Shown here: in pieces, positions 1 to 11,969 of the stretch
Layout: every line of letters starts with the position of its first letter
How positions within the stretch are numbered: the first letter of the stretch is position 1
Source: Petroclostridium sp. X23
GTDB lineage: Bacteria > Bacillota > Clostridia > SK-Y3
DNA: 64,000 nt
Reading direction: 5' to 3'
NCBI RefSeq assembly: GCF_030013905.1
Contig: NZ_CP124862.1
Coordinates: 62,001-126,000, forward strand
Position numbers and translations under genes: made by a program
Notes under the pieces: generated by a model
The model's database searches: none
What the model was told of the DNA's origin: nothing
What the model saw: the letters and a program-made list of their open reading frames with translations, nothing else

Positions 1-3000
1 TTCGGACAAGAAAAGGTAATCATGCTGGAAGTGGAAAACGAAAAACGTCGTAAAGGAAATCATGCTACGGCAAATATATACAGAATTACACCTATCAAAA
101 GAAAATTCGACGTTCATTTTAAGGCGGCGGCTCCTCTTACCTATGATGACGGAAATGGAAATAAAATTCCTATTCCCGAGTATACGGCTGCAGAGCTGAA
201 AGGTGCGAATGACAGCGGGATCGTTGCAAAATATGCCGATGAGCAGTTTTCCATCGCTGTAAAAAATACCGCGAAGGCAAGACTAAAAGAGATTAGAATC
301 GTAACCGATGATAATTCAAAGGTTATATATACTGCCAGACCTGGTCAGACTGTTGTAAATATTAAAATAGACAATCTGTTTTTGCAGAAGTATAAAGACG
401 TTATTTCATATAATGATGTATCAGGGGTGACGGGGTCAAAGAAAGGCAGTTTCACTGTACAACCGGTTTTCGAATATATTAATGCGGATGTACGGATATT
501 TAAAGCGCAAGAAGGATATGTTGACAAGTTTAATCCATCTTCCGGTCGTCAATATGTGGATAAAGTTTATCATTTGGGAGATAAGCTGAAGCTTAAATTA
601 ATGCCTTTCTCACCGGAGGATTACAGGGCGGCAAGTGTCAGGTATAAAACAAAGGAAAATAAGAATCAGAACAAAGAGGTCAGCGGCACGTACGATGTGA
701 CATCGGGAGATACCTATATTTATCCGATCAATACTCCTGTTGTGCAATTAACACCGGTCTTCCAGAAAAAAGACAATAAGATTGTGGTACGCATCAATAA
801 AAACGATATCAGCAAATATTTTACTGCGAACAGCGGAGTGTTGAATTATAAGAATAGAACAGATGGCGGAAGTTACTGGCAGTATGTGATTGATACCAAT
901 CCTAAATTTCAGAGCAATTACGTGCTGACAATACAACCTAAGAGCAGTCAATATGTTCCGACCTGGAAAGAAGCAAAAAATGATACTGTGTACAACGGTA
1001 ATATTTTCTATTTTTCTGCAAAGACCCTTACCAGTGAAAATATTATATGGCTGAGTGCGGAGGATGCCACAAAAGTTAAAGCAGGCTATTTTTCTTTGAA
1101 CGGCATAGCCTATCATAATAATACTTCCATTAGAAACAAATATGGGGCGCAACCCTATCTTCCGGCCGAAGGGGCGGCGATTGCAAGCTGTGGAAATATG
1201 GCACTGGTCGGTGCCGACGGGAAGTTTGAACTCTCTCCATTTCGCGGCGTCTATGGCGGGACGGTAAGATACCTTGTTGCGAGTGATGGCAGAGAGGGAC
1301 TGAGAGAGTACACGTTGCCAACAAGAGAAGGGACAAAAAAGGAATTTACCACCACCATCTTTGACCCGGAGACAAATCAAACTAAGACACAGAAAGTACA
1401 AGCTGAAACAGTAAATCTTTCAGAGGTGGTTTTACCTAGTGATGGTACGGATATCCCGGAATTTACATCGGTTAGCGTATATTCGGGAAATGTACCTATA
1501 GCAGATTACGATAATGCGGTTACCATTAATGAAAAAACAGTAAATTATGTAGTAGATATAGATGCAAAAGGAAAAGAAATTGCCGGCGTAGACTTTATCG
1601 TACTGGATAAGGATAATAAGAAGAAGTTCACAAAGCAGGGAGTACGTCTCTATTCGGGTACAAACAGGTTCGGTTGTATGTCCATGCTGACAACGGCGGG
1701 CGATGAAGGCTATGCCCCGGGAGATAAGCTGTTCGTGCAGATGGAGATTAATACACCTCCGGTCTCAGCAGCAGAAGGTGCCGGGCAGTTTACCACAACA
1801 AAGCTTATGGCAAAGGATACGGGACTTGTGTTTGTGTCCGATACATATAAAGAGCCGGTTACGCAGAACTTTACAGTACCGACAAATGCTTCATTTATTG
1901 ATCTGCCGCTCATCGGAAGCTTCAACGCCGCATTTGCATTTAGTAATGTAATGTTTAGCATTACACAAAAGCCGAATAATTTAATCGAAATGAGATTTGG
2001 TTATGCGCCTATCAATATGAGTATGTCCACTGATAATTTTAAGCAATATAACGCGATGGATTTAATTGATGGAGTTAAAGAGGCGTTTGGAGACGGATTT
2101 TCGGATGCATCGGCCTATAAAGGTGCGGTGGCAGCGATGGGAGCACCTCAATTCAAGGTGAGTCCTGTAGTCGGACTTTCGCTTACATTTGGCATCCGGG
2201 ATAATGGTGATTTTGAATTAATGGGCGGTGGGGTCTTCCTGGGAGTCACAGCCGCATTTAAAGTGACTTGGTATACATTGCTGCCGGTAGTTTATATTCC
2301 ATGCTACGTAGGTGTTGCAGGCAATATATCGGCGCTGTTGGAAGGAGGATTTATCGCAGATCCTACCGGTCCGCTGGTTACGGTAGGGGGATTAAATAAT
2401 CAGTCCTATGAGTTAGATAAGAGTATGAAGTTTGATGCTTCACTCCAAGCTTTGGGAAGCCTCCAGATATTTGCTGGTGTAGGGTTGGCCGGAACGATCG
2501 GGGTGCGCGGAGGTGGTCAGATGGATGCAGCCTATATCTGGTATCCGACAGTGACAAAATTCTACCCGAATTACCATACACATGGTTTGAGGCTTACTTT
2601 TTCTCTTAGATTGTGGCTGGATGCGTATTTGGTAAGTATTCCTATTCCTATTTATACCTTTGATGATTTGAATTTCGGGTACTATGAAGATCTTGCTAAT
2701 GCAAAAGAGCCAAAGACGCTAAAGGCACCAAATGCGTTGGCAACACCGGGAGATGAAGACGGCGTACAGTATAAAGACAGGGATTATCTAGATGAAATGT
2801 CCGAATGGCTGCCGCAGAATAATAAGCTTTACAGTATGAGACTATTCGGTGCTGCCGAAGGATTGAAGCAGACAACCCTGATCGAAAACGGCTATGACCG
2901 GCCCGACTCGAAATTAATAGATATTGGTGGCGGTAAAATGCTTCTGGTATTCTTGGCAGATGAAAAAGAAAGAGAAGCAAATCAGAGAACCGCATTGCAA

Positions 3001-6000
3001 TACAGTATTTTTGACGGAAGCAATTGGAGCCAGCCTGTAACCATACAAGATGACGGTACCGCAGACTTTACGCCAAATATAATGGATGCAGGAGAAAATG
3101 TAATCATTACATGGATATCCACACCGCCGGGTGCCGTTACATCGGATGATCCAAAGGAATTTCTGAAGAAAACGGAAATCTACACGGCAATGTTTAATAA
3201 AAACAACGGAACAATTGGCAATATGGTACGATTGACCGAAGATGACTTTTATGATTCCATGCCAAATGCTATTTATGATGAGACTACCGGAGATATTGGG
3301 GTGTACTATGTAAAAAGCAGCGTGAATAATGAAAGTGACTTTGTGACCGCGGTAGATGTAACAGAAAACAATAGTGTCATCGTGTATATGCTGTATGATG
3401 GTGCTCAAGGAAGATGGCTGACGGATTACTATTATGATAACGAATTAAGCGACCCCGCAGATGCGGAAATATTAATAGAGAGGTTTAAAGGGCAAAGGTT
3501 CCTCGGTTCTCCGATTGAGAAGTATGGTATGATGGATCCTATTATTACCGACTTTAATGCAATCAGCTATGACGGAACCGGTGTATATGCGTATACCATC
3601 GATAAAGATAATATCAAGGATACATCCAGTGATCGGGAGTTATTCTTCCAGGTATATGACTTCGATACCCATAAAACTTACTGGCCTGTCGGCATTACAG
3701 ATAATGTTAAGAACGATGCGATTCCGAAACTCATTAGAAAAGGAAATGAAACCTATTTGTTCTGGCTGCAGGGAGATACGGCATTAAGATATGTTAATAT
3801 TACGGCACTGCTTGAAGAAGGTATTAATCCGGACGGCTCGATCAAAGAAGGTTATGATATGAAAATCGGTACGGTAACGCTGTTGTCGGAGTATACGGAT
3901 AACCAGCCTATCTTAAATGGTTACGAAGTGGTTCAAGACCCCAATAATAACATATATGTTGTTTGGGCACAGCCTGTAGTGGACGAAGAGACCGGAAAAG
4001 GCAGCCAGGAGATTTTCGCGGCTGCGATGATTGAAACGAAAACAGCCGAGGGTGAAGAAACGGTTGTTTGGTCACAGGAATGCCAGGTTACCGAATCAGG
4101 GTTGTTTAATGATGAGCTGTCGATAGCTGTGAACCAAAGCGGGAAAGTATATGTTGTTCATAATGAGTTTGACCAGCAATATACCGATAACGCAGATGCT
4201 CCTGTATTGATTGAGGATATGAAGCTAAGGGTAACGGAATTTATGCCGGACAGCAATTTGATATTTGAAAAATTCATCATGTCGGATAAAACACCAAATT
4301 CCGGAGAAATGGTCATGGTAGGAATGGACATAAAGAATGAAGGTCTTCTTCCGGTTGTAAAAGGATATCATGCGGATATCTATGAAGTAAAGAATGGTGT
4401 AAGAGGAAAACTGGTTGCCGTCATTGATAGTGATCAGGCAATTTTGGCCGGGCATGAGGAAAAAGGCATATTTGAATGGACACTGCCCGAGGATATCAAC
4501 AATCTTTCATTGGAAGCAGTGATCACCGATAAAGACACCAATCGGATCACATCGGGAAGCAGTGAAGAAATCCAAATGGTGTCGGAATATGAGATCAAAG
4601 ATATGCAATGCTACCAGGATGAAGAAGGAATGAAGACTTCCTTTAATATCGTAAATACCGGTAATATGGCATCGGTAGAAGATGATATTGTTAGAGTGAA
4701 CTTCAACGGGCCATTTGTTTCATCCGATGCATTAGGTATTGACAACAAAGTCTATTATGAAGCGGAAGTAGGCACGATCTTGCCGGGAGAATCCAAAGCA
4801 TTCGAAGGCAAATTGGATGTGCCGGGTAAAGCGTTTAACCGCTTCGGCTTCTTAAAAACCTATACGGTTGTTACTGATAGTGCAGTTGAACAGGAAAAAG
4901 GAAAAGGAATTTCAACCGATATGTTTACTACCCAGCCTTTGGAAATCTCATTGCAGGGTGCAGCGGAGGATGGATTAACGATAGAAAAAGGGGAAAGTCT
5001 CCGTTTGACTCTGAGTTATGAACCTGCTAGTATTTATCCTGACGCAGACATCGAATACACTGTACAAGATACTTCCGTTATCGCTATTGAAGGAGATGTA
5101 ATAAAGGGTATTCATAATGGACAGACTGTATTGACAGCGTATATTCAGCCCTACGGCACCAAAAAGACTTTCGACGTTAGAGTGAAAGGCGGTTCATCAT
5201 CGGATGATGATGGTGACGATGATGTTGTATCACCAACTGCTCCGGCAAACGATGCAATCGCTATCGATAAGGAATTCGCGGAACAGAATACAACAGAGCA
5301 AGTACTGCGCATATCAGAGACAAATGGGGCACAAGCGTTAGAACTGAGTATAGGGGAAGATGCTATCGGAGATAGTACTGATGCAATTCAAATCAGTACC
5401 CTAAATGCGGATGTTGTACTCTTAAGAGATACTGTAGAGGCCATCAGAAATACAGGAACGGACGCAGTATTGATGATTTCCGAACAAGGGCAGCAAGGAA
5501 TTTCCGTAAAGATTATGGCCGATGATGACGAACAAGTGCCTGTAGAAGGGTATGTACTGATGAATTATGATTTGGATGAAGGCAGCCTTGCTGATCATAT
5601 TATTATTAAGTATAAGGATCAAATTATTACACAAGGGTTTTATGATGAGGATAAAGGTAAACTGTATATACCTCTAATCGGGTCCGGAGAGTATCAGATA
5701 TTGGAAAATCCGAAATCCTTCAGCGATGTTCAAGCCCATTGGGCAAGCAGAAATATAGGCTTTCTTGCCGCCAGATTCATCTTGAACGGGTATGAGGATG
5801 GTAGCTTCAAACCTGAAAAACCGGTAACACGGGCTGAGTTTCTAAAGATTTTACAGGTTAGCGATATCCTCAATACCGAAGCAGAAGGACAAGCACATTT
5901 TTCTGATGTTGATGCAAACAGTTGGTACTACGATTATGTGCGATGGGGTGCAGCGAATAATATTGTAAATGGCTATGAGGATCAAACCTTCGGTCCCGAA

Positions 6001-6273
6001 AAGCCTATTACCCGTGAAGAAATGGCTGTCATGCTCAGTAAGTTTATTGCGCTGTCTCAAAAAGAATTTGAAGAAAGGGATGGAAGTGATTTTGAAGATG
6101 ATAGGCAGATCGCTTCATGGGCAAAAGATGCGGTGGAAATGCTAAGAAGGCAGTCTATCGTAGAAGGTGATGAGGAAAATATGTTTAATCCGGAGGATCA
6201 GCTTACACGCGCACAAGCAGCTAAGCTTATTACTGTGATTTTAAAAAGATATAACGAAATAGCATCTAGGTAA
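1..6273 (+). CDS. Giant SLH-domain surface protein, 5' end outside window
   Basis: The frame is open from base 1 to the stop at 6273 (about 2,090 codons), so the ATG at 22 is probably internal and the N-terminus with its signal peptide lies upstream. The last ~190 residues hold three S-layer homology repeats (roughly residues 1899-1945, 1958-2005 and 2028-2075 counted from base 22; cores NGYEDGSFKPEKPVTRAE, NGYEDQTFGPEKPITREE and FNPEDQLTRAQA). These anchor proteins to secondary cell-wall polymer. Before them lie a Big_2-like Ig domain (about 1650-1725) and an acidic Ser/Asp linker (about 1727-1740). Residues ~930-1400 have short repeated beta-strand units that resemble a BNR/propeller region. 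Very likely a cell-surface protein; ligand unknown. Confidence 0.9.
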   Translation, partial: FGQEKVIMLEVENEKRRKGNHATANIYRITPIKRKFDVHFKAAAPLTYDDGNGNKIPIPEYTAAELKGANDSGIVAKYADEQFSIAVKNTAKARLKEIRIVTDDNSKVIYTARPGQTVVNIKIDNLFLQKYKDVISYNDVSGVTGSKKGSFTVQPVFEYINADVRIFKAQEGYVDKFNPSSGRQYVDKVYHLGDKLKLKLMPFSPEDYRAASVRYKTKENKNQNKEVSGTYDVTSGDTYIYPINTPVVQLTPVFQKKDNKIVVRINKNDISKYFTANSGVLNYKNRTDGGSYWQYVIDTNPKFQSNYVLTIQPKSSQYVPTWKEAKNDTVYNGNIFYFSAKTLTSENIIWLSAEDATKVKAGYFSLNGIAYHNNTSIRNKYGAQPYLPAEGAAIASCGNMALVGADGKFELSPFRGVYGGTVRYLVASDGREGLREYTLPTREGTKKEFTTTIFDPETNQTKTQKVQAETVNLSEVVLPSDGTDIPEFTSVSVYSGNVPIADYDNAVTINEKTVNYVVDIDAKGKEIAGVDFIVLDKDNKKKFTKQGVRLYSGTNRFGCMSMLTTAGDEGYAPGDKLFVQMEINTPPVSAAEGAGQFTTTKLMAKDTGLVFVSDTYKEPVTQNFTVPTNASFIDLPLIGSFNAAFAFSNVMFSITQKPNNLIEMRFGYAPINMSMSTDNFKQYNAMDLIDGVKEAFGDGFSDASAYKGAVAAMGAPQFKVSPVVGLSLTFGIRDNGDFELMGGGVFLGVTAAFKVTWYTLLPVVYIPCYVGVAGNISALLEGGFIADPTGPLVTVGGLNNQSYELDKSMKFDASLQALGSLQIFAGVGLAGTIGVRGGGQMDAAYIWYPTVTKFYPNYHTHGLRLTFSLRLWLDAYLVSIPIPIYTFDDLNFGYYEDLANAKEPKTLKAPNALATPGDEDGVQYKDRDYLDEMSEWLPQNNKLYSMRLFGAAEGLKQTTLIENGYDRPDSKLIDIGGGKMLLVFLADEKEREANQRTALQYSIFDGSNWSQPVTIQDDGTADFTPNIMDAGENVIITWISTPPGAVTSDDPKEFLKKTEIYTAMFNKNNGTIGNMVRLTEDDFYDSMPNAIYDETTGDIGVYYVKSSVNNESDFVTAVDVTENNSVIVYMLYDGAQGRWLTDYYYDNELSDPADAEILIERFKGQRFLGSPIEKYGMMDPIITDFNAISYDGTGVYAYTIDKDNIKDTSSDRELFFQVYDFDTHKTYWPVGITDNVKNDAIPKLIRKGNETYLFWLQGDTALRYVNITALLEEGINPDGSIKEGYDMKIGTVTLLSEYTDNQPILNGYEVVQDPNNNIYVVWAQPVVDEETGKGSQEIFAAAMIETKTAEGEETVVWSQECQVTESGLFNDELSIAVNQSGKVYVVHNEFDQQYTDNADAPVLIEDMKLRVTEFMPDSNLIFEKFIMSDKTPNSGEMVMVGMDIKNEGLLPVVKGYHADIYEVKNGVRGKLVAVIDSDQAILAGHEEKGIFEWTLPEDINNLSLEAVITDKDTNRITSGSSEEIQMVSEYEIKDMQCYQDEEGMKTSFNIVNTGNMASVEDDIVRVNFNGPFVSSDALGIDNKVYYEAEVGTILPGESKAFEGKLDVPGKAFNRFGFLKTYTVVTDSAVEQEKGKGISTDMFTTQPLEISLQGAAEDGLTIEKGESLRLTLSYEPASIYPDADIEYTVQDTSVIAIEGDVIKGIHNGQTVLTAYIQPYGTKKTFDVRVKGGSSSDDDGDDDVVSPTAPANDAIAIDKEFAEQNTTEQVLRISETNGAQALELSIGEDAIGDSTDAIQISTLNADVVLLRDTVEAIRNTGTDAVLMISEQGQQGISVKIMADDDEQVPVEGYVLMNYDLDEGSLADHIIIKYKDQIITQGFYDEDKGKLYIPLIGSGEYQILENPKSFSDVQAHWASRNIGFLAARFILNGYEDGSFKPEKPVTRAEFLKILQVSDILNTEAEGQAHFSDVDANSWYYDYVRWGAANNIVNGYEDQTFGPEKPITREEMAVMLSKFIALSQKEFEERDGSDFEDDRQIASWAKDAVEMLRRQSIVEGDEENMFNPEDQLTRAQAAKLITVILKRYNEIASR

Positions 6274-6334
6274 CTTATGATTAAATGATTTTGCTGACTT
6301 GATACAGAGATATTTAAGTAAGGAGGTGATTAGG

Positions 6335-6505
6335 TTGAGTGATAAAAAAAATGTAAAAAAACAGGAAGCATCTGTTGAAGAAACTACGATGATTGCAGAA
6401 GAAGAGTTAGGAAAGGTTACAGGTGGCGGTGCTTTTGATGATTTTCCCCGAGTGCCGTTCCACGATTATGAAGCGGATGCCAATAAGAATACTGACGGAA
6501 AGTGA
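6335..6505 (+). CDS. Small double-glycine leader peptide (bacteriocin/RiPP-like precursor)
   Basis: This 56-codon gene starts at a TTG placed 5 bp after a near-perfect AAGGAGGTGAT site; an upstream ATG at 6299 has no such site. The first ~31 residues are a charged leader ending in EEELGKVTGG, the classical double-glycine motif cleaved by C39-peptidase ABC exporters or by RiPP proteases. The remaining 25 residues (starting GAFDDFPRVPF) are acidic, contain no Cys and have three Pro/Phe-rich turns. It lies 61 bp after the SLH gene and before a terminator, so it may share that transcript. No exporter or modifying enzyme is visible within the window. Identity as a secreted peptide precursor is inferred from the leader alone. 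Confidence 0.7.
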   Translation: MSDKKNVKKQEASVEETTMIAEEELGKVTGGGAFDDFPRVPFHDYEADANKNTDGK

Positions 6506-6546
6506 TTGTTAGTAATAATAGATAAAGAAAATTTATAAAAATAATG

Positions 6547-6605
6547 AATGGGAATCAAGCTGCTTAGACGTATTTTATCTGTGCTGTTTATTCCCATTTT
6601 TTTGT
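6547..6605 (+). terminator. Rho-independent terminator after the peptide gene
   Basis: The arms AATGGGAAT and ATTCCCATT are separated by a 34-base loop and followed by a run of T. It closes the SLH/peptide unit. Confidence 0.6.
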
Positions 6606-6718
6606 GAAAAATGATACAGGTGTAATATCTGTTATAAATGATAATTTTATGATTAAATTGCACACATTGAAGTAAAATAAACTTAAGATCATAAAAGTAG
6701 ACGGAAAGAAGTGTAAAA

Positions 6719-6916
6719 ATGGATATAACAAAAATTGGTAATGATGGATTGATGTTTTATTATTTTTCAAATAAACGGCAAATGGATCTTTTATACAAAC
6801 AGCAAAAAGAAATAGAAGAAGAAATCAATAAACGTCTGGATCATATGCGGCTAAAGGCTGGAAAGGGTGAAATTATAATTACGGAATATGGTGCAGATTT
6901 CACTACCGAACCATAA
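6719..6916 (+). CDS. Small hypothetical protein, 65 aa
   Basis: ATG start behind GGAAAGAAG. The product is charged and partly helical: residues ~20-48 are rich in Lys/Glu/Gln and could form an amphipathic helix or short coiled coil. No signal peptide or membrane segment. I do not recognise a family. It stands alone between two terminators, which supports a real transcription unit. Confidence 0.55.
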   Translation: MDITKIGNDGLMFYYFSNKRQMDLLYKQQKEIEEEINKRLDHMRLKAGKGEIIITEYGADFTTEP

Positions 6917-6930
6917 ATAAGGTATCAAAG

Positions 6931-6970
6931 AAAAGCGAAGCAATTAGATGATATCTAACACTTCGCTTTT
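6931..6970. terminator. Bidirectional terminator between convergent small genes
   Basis: AAAAGCGAAG pairs with CTTCGCTTTT across a 20-base loop. The A and T runs on either side let it serve both the plus-strand gene ending at 6916 and the minus-strand gene ending at 6978. Confidence 0.7.
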
Positions 6971-6977
6971 ATACTTT

Positions 6978-7217
6978 TTACCACATTGTTCTATTTTGGA
7001 TTTGTAATACTTCTACTTCCTGACTATCATTATTAAGCATATTTGCTACTTTATTTGCTTCCTGCTCGTTGTCAAATGGATATACCTTTGTGAGGGTAGA
7101 TAAGAAGTAATTGCCATCATTTGATTTTGAGACATATCTTTCATGATCAACCTTTGATTTAATAATATATGACATCTGGATATTACTTTGTTTTGGATTA
7201 ATATGAGCGTTAAACAT
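6978..7217 (-). CDS. Small hypothetical protein, 79 aa
   Basis: The gene has a strong AGGAGGACTC ribosome binding site just upstream of its ATG on the minus strand. The protein begins MFNAHINPKQSN and contains a YVSKSNDGNYFLS stretch followed by an alpha/beta tail, which suggests a compact cytoplasmic fold. No transmembrane segment. Family not recognised. Confidence 0.6.
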   Translation of the reverse strand: MFNAHINPKQSNIQMSYIIKSKVDHERYVSKSNDGNYFLSTLTKVYPFDNEQEANKVANMLNNDSQEVEVLQIQNRTMW

Positions 7218-7459
7218 TAAGAGTCCTCCTTTTATGATGGTATATATTTTTTGTTACCATAAAAAAATATATTTAATATTGTATGCCAGTATTATATTAT
7301 CATACATGTTTTTTGTCTACAATTATTCTAATTTTTAGCAACAAATTTTTCTTCTATAACAATCATTCAATGAATAATATATTAGAAGTGATGAAAAAGA
7401 TGTATATAAAAGTGAACATGTTTCTCACATTATCATATGATAATATGGGGGGACTAAGT

Positions 7460-8179
7460 ATGGGATTATGGACACGCAGGGGTTTGGCGTATAGAGTTAA
7501 ATACAGAAAAAGAAAGAATAAAGGATACAATGTATTTTTAATGATTGCTTTAATTATACTGATGATGATTTACTCGCTTTCAGTATTTGATCGAAAGATC
7601 AGGCCAACTGTTGTATCTATCGCGGAGGCAAGAGCAAAATATATCGCTTCAAGAGCAATTAATGAAGCGGTCAACGAAAAGATTGCAGAGGATAATCTGC
7701 GGTATGAGGACCTCATTACTTTTCAAAAGAATAATGAAGGTCAGATCATGGCGCTTCAAGCAAATATTATAAAGATGAACCAATTGAAGACTGCCATTTC
7801 CATGAGCATACAACAGAAAATTGTCAATATAGATTCCACACAGATTAATGTGCCTATAGGAAATGTTATTAACAGTCAAATGCTGGCCGGATGGGGGCCG
7901 AGAATACCGGTTAAATTATTACCTGTAGGAACAGCACAAGCCGATTTTAAGAGCAGCTTTCAAACAGCAGGGATTAATCAGACGAAACACCAGATTTTAC
8001 TTGAAATACATAGTAATGTATCGGTGCTGCTGCCTATGATAAAGAGCAATTCGGAAGTAACGACAGCAATACCGGTAGCAGAAACCATTATCGTAGGTTC
8101 TGTTCCGGATCAATACATCAATGTAGAAGGTGCTACCACCAATCCATCGGATACCATATTGAATATGATGGAAAGATAA
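7460..8179 (+). CDS. yunB: Sporulation protein YunB
   Basis: 239 aa from an ATG preceded by GGGGGG; the frame opens further upstream at 7283 but without a plausible start site. One N-terminal membrane segment (about residues 27-46, FLMIALIILMMIYSL) is preceded by a basic stretch. Then comes the conserved YunB region with EARAKYIASRAINEAV near the membrane and PIGNVINSQMLAGWGP further on. YunB is a forespore-related protein of Bacillota whose mutants sporulate poorly; its exact role is not settled. This marks the organism as a spore former. Confidence 0.85.
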   Translation: MGLWTRRGLAYRVKYRKRKNKGYNVFLMIALIILMMIYSLSVFDRKIRPTVVSIAEARAKYIASRAINEAVNEKIAEDNLRYEDLITFQKNNEGQIMALQANIIKMNQLKTAISMSIQQKIVNIDSTQINVPIGNVINSQMLAGWGPRIPVKLLPVGTAQADFKSSFQTAGINQTKHQILLEIHSNVSVLLPMIKSNSEVTTAIPVAETIIVGSVPDQYINVEGATTNPSDTILNMMER

Positions 8180-8323
8180 CAGTCAGGTTGGATTTAGAAT
8201 GCTAAAGTAATGTCCGGCTTGGCTTTTTTGATGGTACAATTGGACAAGCGGTATATTGTCATTGCTGCTTTAATACTTTATACTATATATAGATTTATCA
8301 TAATACATAAAGGAGAATTTAAT

Positions 8324-9187
8324 ATGCAAAATTTCAGTATAGGGATTGTTCAGGTTCTTATTGCAGCATTTTTATGGAGTACAGGAGGCGTTTTTATCAA
8401 AGCCATTGATGCAGACCCCATATTTATTGCTGCAGCAAGATCGGCGATCGCCGGTTTGATACTACTTCCGTTCATAGATTTTAAAAAACTTAGGTTTTCC
8501 TTTGGCCTTGCAGCGCTGCTTGTAAGTTATGCATATACGCTGTGTTCTTTTGTAATTGCAACAAAGCTTACAGCGTCTGCCAACGCTATTGCGATACAGT
8601 ATACTGCACCGTTATGGCTGTTTATTTTTACTGTTATTATGACAAAAAAGGTGTCACTAGCCAGGATTATACCTATGGCATTTATCGGCGGAGGTATCCT
8701 GTTTTTTTTAATGGAACCGGTGTCAGGAACAAATGCAGCAGGTAACTTAATGGCTCTTTCAAGTGGTATAGGTTTCGCCGCATTGTCTTATTTTATGAGT
8801 AAACCTCAATGTATTGCCGGTGTGGGTCTGATTAGCTTATGTAATCTTACTGCCGCATTGTGTATGGTATTATTTATTCCTTATCCTATTAGTGTTTCGA
8901 GTATAAGTACGGTTGGATGGATGTCCTTAGCCTACCTAGGGATATTTCAAATAGGAATAGCCTATATTTTTTATGGCAAGGCGTTAGAGACCGTAGCACC
9001 GCTTAAAGCAACTATCATAGCATTGATTGAACCTATTTTGAATCCGATATGGGTAGTGATATTTATTCACGAAATACCAACCATATACGCCCTTTTTGGA
9101 GGCGTAAGTATCCTAATAGGTATATTGCTGGATATTAAAGCAAGTAATTCCACGCCTAGAGAGAATGTAAGCGTAAGCAACAGTTGA
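8324..9187 (+). CDS. EamA/DMT-family permease
   Basis: 287 aa from the ATG that follows AAAGGAG at 8309-8315; the open frame runs further upstream without a comparable site. About ten hydrophobic segments form two EamA halves typical of the drug/metabolite transporter superfamily. The N-terminal signature AFLWSTGGVFIKAI is present and the second half ends in GGVSILIGILLDI. Likely a small-metabolite exporter or importer in the cytoplasmic membrane; substrate cannot be told from sequence. Confidence 0.85.
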   Translation: MQNFSIGIVQVLIAAFLWSTGGVFIKAIDADPIFIAAARSAIAGLILLPFIDFKKLRFSFGLAALLVSYAYTLCSFVIATKLTASANAIAIQYTAPLWLFIFTVIMTKKVSLARIIPMAFIGGGILFFLMEPVSGTNAAGNLMALSSGIGFAALSYFMSKPQCIAGVGLISLCNLTAALCMVLFIPYPISVSSISTVGWMSLAYLGIFQIGIAYIFYGKALETVAPLKATIIALIEPILNPIWVVIFIHEIPTIYALFGGVSILIGILLDIKASNSTPRENVSVSNS

Positions 9188-9202
9188 GTTGTAGAAATAA
9201 GA

Positions 9203-9231
9203 AATCATGGTATACTAGTAATGCCATGATT
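9203..9231 (+). terminator. Hairpin between the permease and ligA
   Basis: AATCATGG pairs with CCATGATT followed by ATTTT. The loop contains TATACT, which with TTGTAG 16 bp upstream could also be the ligA promoter, so the hairpin may overlap promoter sequence. Confidence 0.45.
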
Positions 9232-9244
9232 ATTTTGGAGGTAG

Positions 9245-11248
<2,004 letters not shown>

Positions 11249-11318
11249 TTAATCAATGCTGGACAAAGCTTATTTGCAAAAGCGGCTTGTTTGAATCGAA
11301 GTATATAGGATCTATCTT

Positions 11319-11360
11319 AATAACCGGGTATCCGAGTGCTGATGAAACCCGGTTATTTTC
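11319..11360 (+). terminator. ligA terminator
   Basis: AATAACCGGG and CCCGGTTATT form a 10-bp stem with a T-rich 3' flank. Confidence 0.75.
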
Positions 11361-11401
11361 ATTGATTAGTAAAAAAGTAGTCATATCTTGTTGCTTTTTG
11401 T

Positions 11402-11733
11402 TTCAGTAAGTTCTTTCTTAAATCTGTGATTTTCGTTATACATTCATGTAAGTTTAGATTGTAGTAAAAAACTCCAAAAATAAGCTCCTTTTTAACAAGA
11501 ATTTATAATATGAAGCTAAGGATGAGCTTTGTTTATAAGATGGTTTTATCATAAACACAATAAGAGCTTTGGATAGTCAAAAATAATTCGATAATAACGA
11601 ACCAAAAATAAATTAAACAAGAAGGATTTTTGTAATATACGTAGAATAACTATTATATCAAATAAAAACGAAAGGCATTCGGCAATATCGAATCAGTAGC
11701 CATGTCGATTTTAGAAGGGAGAATGTTGATGCA
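11402..11733 (+). repeat. Diverged copy of the IclR leader region
   Basis: This stretch aligns by eye along its length with 37603-37940, the leader of the intact IclR gene. Shared segments include CATGTAAGTTTAGATT, the AAGCTAAGG block, TTTTATCATAAAC, GAATAGTCAAAAA-like sequence, CGAAAGGCATTCGG and GAAGGGAGAA. It contains two operator-like sites, TTCGATAATAACGAA (11587-11601) and TTCGGCAATATCGAA (11678-11692). Together with the following pseudogene it marks a segmental duplication. Confidence 0.75.
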
Positions 11734-11969
11734 ATGATTGAAAAAAGATACTTGTAAGAAAATGGATCATCTCTGATACGTTCTGTTGTCAAAGCTTTAA
11801 GTATTCTAAATCTGCTTGCAATTAATAAACGAAGTATGTCTTTGGCAGAAATATCTAAGAAGATGAACCTGGCTAAAAGTACAAGTACATGGATTGCTTT
11901 CAACTTTGAGGAATTTTAGCATTAGGTTATCGCAGATCAGTATTAGGAGGAGATATCAATGGAAGTTAG
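11734..11969 (+). pseudogene. Decayed IclR-family regulator with internal deletion
   Basis: The frame begins MIEKRYL, like the intact regulator at 37941, but codon 8 is TAA instead of TCA. An insertion in the recognition-helix region (KSTSTW in place of KSTVHG) shifts the frame. After about 180 bp the sequence jumps directly to the C-terminal codons ALGYRRS-LGGDINGS and the stop at 11967-11969. The wing, hinge and effector-binding domain are therefore missing. The nucleotide match to the intact copy remains high, so the loss is fairly recent. Its stop overlaps the start of the next gene, as in the intact copy. Confidence 0.85.

Noticed and set aside
748-1401. 217-codon minus-strand open frame
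   Set aside because: It lies wholly inside the SLH gene in antisense, has no RBS and low-complexity, Cys/Ile-rich composition with no domain pattern.
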